Below the pieces are notes generated by a model. The model was not told the origin of the DNA, searched no databases, and saw only the letters and a program-made list of their open reading frames with translations. DNA of 64,000 nt from Bacteroidales bacterium (GTDB taxonomy: Bacteria; Bacteroidota; Bacteroidia; Bacteroidales; Bacteroidaceae). Shown piece by piece: positions 60,024 to 64,000 of the stretch. Where the stretch lies: positions 12,362 through 76,361 of the forward strand of contig SFEP01000003.1 in the NCBI GenBank assembly GCA_004557185.1, written 5' to 3'. The stretch's first letter is position 1. Each line of letters begins with the position of its first letter. A program made the position numbers and the translations under genes.

Positions 60024-61100
60024 TCATACTTTCAGGAAAATGCCGCTGCGGTACATATACCTTAATATATAATAGAGCAGGGTGAAATTGCAAAGCGTGA
60101 GCCACGCAGCGTAATAGTCGCCCAGCAGGGGCGCAAGGCCGTAGCTTACGGAGTGCGCCACCGAGCGGAAGTTGACCACCTCGCCCAGCATGTAGGCCGC
60201 AATGGAGTTCATGCCATACACTTTGAGCCACATCAGGCCGCGTTGTCGTCCGCACACATCCACCCACCAGTAGTACAGTGCCATGAGCATGAGGCATAGG
60301 CCGCCGGCAAAGAGCGTCATGCTACACGTCCACAGACGTTTGATGATGGGCATGTCGAGGCTCCACAGCAGACCAGCTGCCGTGCATGCTGCGCCCACTG
60401 CGAGCAGCTGCACCACCGTGCGGCGGGGTTGCTCCTTGCCGCGGCGGATGAGGGCGCCGGCCCACGACCCCATGAGCACCGTGACGCCGAAGGTGAGGCT
60501 GGGCAGCAGCCAGGCATACGAGGGGTCGCCTCTGAAGCGTCCGAGTACGGCGGCGTCGATGCGCGAAGCCACGTTGCCCTCAGGTGAGTAGTCGCCCAGC
60601 AGCATCATGGGCAGGGCGTAGGCTGCAAGCAGCACAGCGCACGGCACCCATTGCCAGCGCAGCGGCACGTGCAGCACGATGACGGCAGCCACCACGTAGC
60701 CCACCGCTATGGCCTGCAGCGTGTTGGTGTAGAGGTAGACGGCTTGGGGGGCGAAGCCCAGCAGGTTTCCCTGTACCACCATGCCCAGCACAAAGAGCAG
60801 CACGAAGCGGCGCAGCAGTTTACCATAGATTTGCCTCAGGCTCATGCCCTGTGCGCGCTGCTTGCCAAGGGAGAAAGGCAGCGACGTGCCGCTCATAAAC
60901 AGAAATAGCGGCATGACAAGATCCCAGAAACGAAATCCCTGCCACGCTGCATGGTCCAACTGGTGGCATACAGCCAGTGCCACAGCCGAGGTGGAGGGCG
61001 CCAGCCAGGCGCACACCACGGGTTGCAAGAATATGAGCAGAAAGAGCACGGCACCGCGCAGCACGTCGAGTGAAGCAAGCCGTTGGGTGGGTGTGTTCAT
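60024..61100 (-). CDS. DUF5009 / HGSNAT-like membrane acyltransferase
   Basis: A 358-residue inner-membrane protein with about ten hydrophobic segments; the ATG at 61098-61100 gives MNTPTQRLASLDVLRGAVLF. The start (R-L-x-S-L-D-V-L-R-G) and the following DHAAWQGFRFWDLVMPLFLFMSG are the family marks shared with heparan-alpha-glucosaminide N-acetyltransferase, where the His of the first loop carries the acetyl group from cytosolic acetyl-CoA. Bacterial members (NagX type) acetylate or transport hexosamines. It lies between the 63-residue peptide gene and the glycosidase, suggesting a role in handling the same glycan. Confidence 0.88.
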   Translation of the reverse strand: MNTPTQRLASLDVLRGAVLFLLIFLQPVVCAWLAPSTSAVALAVCHQLDHAAWQGFRFWDLVMPLFLFMSGTSLPFSLGKQRAQGMSLRQIYGKLLRRFVLLFVLGMVVQGNLLGFAPQAVYLYTNTLQAIAVGYVVAAVIVLHVPLRWQWVPCAVLLAAYALPMMLLGDYSPEGNVASRIDAAVLGRFRGDPSYAWLLPSLTFGVTVLMGSWAGALIRRGKEQPRRTVVQLLAVGAACTAAGLLWSLDMPIIKRLWTCSMTLFAGGLCLMLMALYYWWVDVCGRQRGLMWLKVYGMNSIAAYMLGEVVNFRSVAHSVSYGLAPLLGDYYAAWLTLCNFTLLYYILRYMYRSGIFLKV

Positions 61101-61291
61101 AGGTGGGGTGGTTAACTTGCCGCGTGGCCAAACGTGTGGGCAGCCCAAGCGGCGGGGCAGAAAGGCGGGGCGTCAAGGCACCCTGTGCCTGAAAGCATAC
61201 GCCCGAAAGGTTGGGGCGGGGCTTGAAACGTGTAGCGGGGAAGCGCGAACCGGCGGGCGGCTGCGTTTCCCCGTACATGTTTGTCAGTAGT

Positions 61292-61483
61292 TTACTCCTC
61301 GGTGTCGTCGGCAGTCCAAGCAAAGTCATCTTTGCGGTTGGACCATGCGCCGCCACTCTGGTTGAGGTCGGAGTCGGTGATTGTGTTCCCGCTGCCAGTC
61401 ACCACATCGATGCTGGTAGCCATGAGGTTGGCGCCGGCCAGACGGTAAGCCTGTGCCTTGGGGGCTATATAGTTCTTTTTCAT
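61292..61483 (-). CDS. Small hypothetical protein, 63 residues
   Basis: Begins MKKNYIAPKAQAYRLAGANLMATS and ends in a hydrophilic, acidic tail (NRKDDFAWTADDTEE) after a Gly-Ser-Asn-rich centre. The opening K-K-x-Y-I-x-P is common to a group of short Prevotellaceae proteins that often sit beside genes for secreted proteins. There is no signal peptide. Its role is unknown; it might be a precursor peptide or a regulator, but nothing in the sequence proves either. It lies 56 bases after the amber-interrupted gene and 191 bases before the DUF5009 gene, all on the same strand. Confidence 0.65.
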   Translation of the reverse strand: MKKNYIAPKAQAYRLAGANLMATSIDVVTGSGNTITDSDLNQSGGAWSNRKDDFAWTADDTEE

Positions 61484-61539
61484 AAAAGGAAAATCAAAAG
61501 ATGTTTACTGGTTGAGGTGGGTGCTATCAAATGCCACCT

Positions 61540-62466
61540 TTAGCGAATCACTTTCTTGCCGTTGCAGATGTAGAGGCTGCCCTTCACGGGGTGCATCACG
61601 CGGCGGCCGCTGAGGTCGAAGTAGGCGCCCTCGGTGGTTTTGCCGGTTTCGATGCTGCCGATGCCTGTTTCCTCATCGCCGAAGTGGAAGAGCAGGGCGG
61701 GCGAGGTGCTGGTATTCTTCACTACATAAGCGCGGCCCTTAGGCAGGTTGGAGGCGTTGTAGGGGTAGAAACCGATTTGGCCGAAGCTGCCGTTGAGCAC
61801 ATAGGTTTGCGAGGTGGCGCTGTTGCCCGTGGCGGTTTCAGCCACCGTGCCCTGCAGTTCGTTGTCGGCGTTCGTGGTGCCTACGGTGGTAGCGGGTGCT
61901 ACGTCTACCGTGCCCAGGTTGGCGCTCGTGGGAGCCATCATGATGACAGCCTGCCCCTTGGCTATTACGCCGCCCTCAACCGCCTTGAGCGACATGGTGC
62001 CGTCGCCCGTCGTAGCGGTGTAAGCAGTAGCACCAGCAGGTACGGTGTAGGCGAAGGGCAGACAAACCGTAGCGTAGTCGTTGCCGTCGGCCGTGGCAGG
62101 CGTCTGGAACTTCACGGTGTTGTAGTAGGGGACTTCTTCCAACTTGAAGATATAAGTGTTTTGGTTGGATGACGTGTAAAACTTATAGTTGGCATTTCCG
62201 GAATGGAAGGTGGTCACGCCGTTAGCTGTTCCAGCAGGATTGTTACGTGCAATCAGGTAATAGGTGTTGTCGTTCTTGCCGTTGCCCTTCAGCTGGAAGC
62301 GGCCAAGCAGTTGGTCAAATGTGGGCACGGGATTGATGGTGCCACCCGTTTTGTCGGTTGTAGCGCGTTCCATCGTCCACACGTGATACGGTTCGGTATA
62401 AGTGTCAGCGCAACCAGTAGTGTTCAAGCCCTTACTTGGCTCATCGCAGAACCAGTTGAGGTACAT
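61540..62466 (-). CDS. C-terminal part of the amber-interrupted T9SS protein
   Basis: 308 residues from an internal ATG (62464-62466) right after the TAG. It completes the lectin-like repeat (YLNWFCDEPSKGLNTTG…YYLIARNN) and has a beta-rich domain (VKFQTPATADGNDYATVCLPFAYTVPAGATAYTAT) common before T9SS tails in Prevotellaceae, then the sorting tail. It has no signal peptide of its own, so if translated separately it could not be exported. Confidence 0.65.
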   Translation of the reverse strand: MYLNWFCDEPSKGLNTTGCADTYTEPYHVWTMERATTDKTGGTINPVPTFDQLLGRFQLKGNGKNDNTYYLIARNNPAGTANGVTTFHSGNANYKFYTSSNQNTYIFKLEEVPYYNTVKFQTPATADGNDYATVCLPFAYTVPAGATAYTATTGDGTMSLKAVEGGVIAKGQAVIMMAPTSANLGTVDVAPATTVGTTNADNELQGTVAETATGNSATSQTYVLNGSFGQIGFYPYNASNLPKGRAYVVKNTSTSPALLFHFGDEETGIGSIETGKTTEGAYFDLSGRRVMHPVKGSLYICNGKKVIR

Positions 62467-62469
62467 GCC

Positions 62470-63498
62470 CTAATGGTTTACGAAAAGGCACTTGCTGGGG
62501 TCGCTGTCGTAGGTCTTGTGGCAAATCCAAATGGTGTTGTCTTCCTGATAACCCGGAATAGCACTCGTGCTGACATTACCGGTTACCTGCGACCCCGTGC
62601 AGTAGAGGGGACGCTCCTCACCGTTGGGCGAGCAGGAATAAATGCGATAAGCCTTGCCGTCGACGGGCATGTTGATGTCTGTCGTCGTCTTGTAAGTAGA
62701 GATGGCCGTCTTCAGAGCCTCAATGGCAGTGGCTGTTGCGTTGTCTCCTTGTGTCTCCACAGTCGTGGCTGCTTCTTGAAGTGCGGTACGCACAGAAGCG
62801 ACAGGATAACCAACACGATTGTCGGTATTGGTAGTAGCCGCAAGCAAAGTCTTTGCCTGCTGAAGAGTCCCTGAGATTACGCTTTTGGCGTAAGCCAGCT
62901 GATCTGCCGAGAGCGTCTTGCCCGCAAGCACCGTTACAGAGAGGATATCGCCGCCGTCACTGGCACTTGCTGTTTTATTAGTCTGCATGTTGATGGCGTG
63001 CTGGCCACCACCATTCGAGAACGTGAGTGCACGGTTGCTGGTGCTGAACTTAAGCAGCGTGTAGGCGGTATTGCCAGAAGACGTAATGGCTGTGAGCGTA
63101 ACAGCCTCCCACTGAGTCTTCGAGAACAGACCCTTGTCGTTACTGGTATAGCAGAAAGCCTTGGCGCCTACATTGTAGAGATAGTGTTTACCATCTACTT
63201 CTACGAAAGCGAATTGCTGGTAGATGTTGTCAGCTTCTACGGCAACATTCACAAAATCTTTATATCCTTTATCTGTAGTATAACTCGTTGCACCAGCAGA
63301 GGAGAGGTGGCCTTCAGCATGAGCTGCATTACCCGTGTTATTGCTGGCGTTCAGCGCACCACGAACAGAATCCTTAGGACGGATTTGATACAACTGACCT
63401 TGAACAATCTGAGCCGTTGTGTTGATGGTTTCAGCGTAAGCACTTACACCCCATAAACAGCAGAGGAGCGTCAGCAGAAAAGAGTAGGTTTTTTTCAT
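62470..63498 (-). CDS. N-terminal part of the amber-interrupted T9SS protein
   Basis: 342 residues ending at the TAG. After the signal peptide (about 1-22) comes a region like the N-terminus of the neighbouring glycosidase (GQLYQIRPKDSVRGALNAS, YQQFAFVEVDGKHYLYNVGAKAFCYTS), probably a lectin-type fold, then a helical linker (LAYAKSVISGTLQQAKTLL…TAIEALKTAISTYK, about 200-265) of the FIVAR-like kind, and the start of a second lectin-like repeat (GKAYRIYSCSPNGEERPLYCTG). Without read-through the product lacks the export tail and would stay in the periplasm. Confidence 0.7.
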   Translation of the reverse strand: MKKTYSFLLTLLCCLWGVSAYAETINTTAQIVQGQLYQIRPKDSVRGALNASNNTGNAAHAEGHLSSAGATSYTTDKGYKDFVNVAVEADNIYQQFAFVEVDGKHYLYNVGAKAFCYTSNDKGLFSKTQWEAVTLTAITSSGNTAYTLLKFSTSNRALTFSNGGGQHAINMQTNKTASASDGGDILSVTVLAGKTLSADQLAYAKSVISGTLQQAKTLLAATTNTDNRVGYPVASVRTALQEAATTVETQGDNATATAIEALKTAISTYKTTTDINMPVDGKAYRIYSCSPNGEERPLYCTGSQVTGNVSTSAIPGYQEDNTIWICHKTYDSDPSKCLFVNH

Positions 63499-64000
63499 AG
63501 AGTTTATTTATTGATAGTTGTTTCCGTGGTATGTGTTCGTGGGGCTGCCGTGCAGGGCCGCTGTATCGCTGTGTTCCCTGCCTGTGCAAACCTCTCCATG
63601 TTGCTCTCTATATAACTGTGGCAACAAGTCAGCGCGTATGTGCACGACCGTGCAAAGTAAAAAAAACGGATACATGCCAAAATTTACATGTAAATTTTTA
63701 TCTTTTACCTAAGTAAAAAATGCATAACACGCTGGTTTTGGCAAATATGACTTGCAAATAGAGCGTGCTAATTCGCGCCTCGTAACCCCCGAAAACCAGC
63801 CTGTGCAAGGCCGCAGCGTCCCCCTCTTTTTTGCACGCCGCCCAGCCGTTTCAGGCAGGCAGAAAACCGTGACGAAATGCCGCTTAGTCATTTGCCACGG
63901 CGCCCAGGGAAAACGCACGAAATATTTATTGGGTTCAGCCTTCCGTTTTTCCGAAATGCGAGATGAACAGATGAATGATTTTTTCGAGGAATTTCGGGTT
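63499..64000. other. Upstream region of the glycan cluster
   Basis: Besides the candidate promoter and palindrome nothing was recognised to the right edge. A short minus-strand open frame at 63709-63918 has no convincing features. Confidence 0.55.
63653..63698 (-). promoter_or_regulatory. Candidate promoter with overlapping palindromic operator
   Basis: On the minus strand TTTG (63678-63681), 17 bases, TTACTTTG (63653-63660, one mismatch to TAnnTTTG). A perfect 20-bp palindrome AAAATTTACATGTAAATTTT at 63679-63698 overlaps the -33 element. It would drive the glycan cluster starting at 63498. Confidence 0.5.

Larger units (their letters stand above)
61540..63498 (-). pseudogene. T9SS-exported protein gene interrupted by an in-frame TAG
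   Basis: One reading frame of 653 codons, from the signal peptide MKKTYSFLLTLLCCLWGVSAYA to the T9SS tail (AYFDLSGRRVMHPVKGSLYICNGKKVIR), is broken only by a TAG at 62470-62472. The codon after it is GGC and then ATG in the same frame, and the flanking residues (KCLFVNH, stop, GMYLNWF) read as continuous protein; YLNWF also occurs in the lectin-like region of the glycosidase at 55611. The N-terminal 300 residues contain a lectin-like pattern and a helical segment; the C-terminal part is a beta-rich domain. A single C-to-T change in a CAG codon would explain the stop. It may be a recent pseudogene, a read-through gene or a sequencing error. Confidence 0.75.

Noticed and set aside
63709..63918. 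69-codon minus-strand frame at the right edge
   Set aside because: Random-looking composition, no promoter or downstream partner.

Overview
The window reads as a chromosomal segment from a Bacteroidota bacterium, most likely a member of the Prevotellaceae with a fairly high GC content (judged by eye, not computed). Four things point there: promoters of the Bacteroides primary-sigma type (TTTG, about 19 bases, TAnnTTTG); genes almost without Shine-Dalgarno sites; marker families such as DUF4831, DUF4295, PCMD, DUF4922 and DUF5009; and secreted proteins ending in a type IX secretion (T9SS) sorting tail. It is a mixture of housekeeping and envelope genes. No insertion sequence, phage, plasmid gene or CRISPR array was seen.

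Layout. 1-6077: thrS (5' part only), a PepSY-like secreted protein, then a minus-strand run of rmlA, a HAD phosphatase, the NAD(P)HX repair enzyme and DUF4831. 6823-13100: pfkA, an NhaD-type antiporter, tRNA-Gly, a YbdG-type mechanosensitive channel, an MFS transporter and pheS. 13817-19530: pyrF, DUF1294, then the translation cluster map, tsaD, cinA, rpmB, rpmG, DUF4295, and tRNA-Ser/tRNA-Glu. 20278-27251: an RND efflux operon (adaptor, permease, TolC-like channel) that ends in lpxA. 27961-34509: a PCMD protein, an Omp85-type barrel, an OprO/OprP-type porin, an ABC exporter and nadK. 34848-41593: pdxJ, a DJ-1 protein, recG, a BASS transporter, a GNAT enzyme and an ATP-grasp-like protein. 41698-46059: ispF and a 1283-residue fusion of a glycosyltransferase, a HIT-like DUF4922 domain and a SpoIID domain. 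46545-54974: feoAB fusion, a Wzc-like tyrosine kinase, an aldo/keto reductase and a DegP protease. 55273-63498: tRNA-His and a glycan cluster on the minus strand: a large T9SS-exported clan GH-D-like glycosidase, a DUF5009 membrane acyltransferase, a 63-residue peptide, and a T9SS-exported protein interrupted by an in-frame amber codon.

The most unusual content is non-coding. Seven intergenic spacers contain compact elements built from palindromes; in six of them these are 21-22 bp units repeated head to tail, usually four times, and five show longer inverted arms. They fall into a GC-rich class (6416, 19917, 53204), an AT-rich class (13428, 27663, and the apparently unit-less 46251) and an ACGT class (39713). 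A unit of 21-22 bp is close to two helical turns, so the palindromes lie on one face of the DNA. Separately, an 84-bp repeat upstream of map carries a Bacteroides-type promoter in each full copy (one with a one-base mismatch), and a short TATA-rich dyad recurs in the 5' leaders of several genes.

Functionally the window combines envelope work (LPS acylation by lpxA, efflux, porin, barrel assembly or transport, DegP quality control, capsule/EPS length control by the Wzc-like kinase, dTDP-sugar supply by rmlA) with core translation and metabolism. All calls come from reading the sequence; no database search was run.
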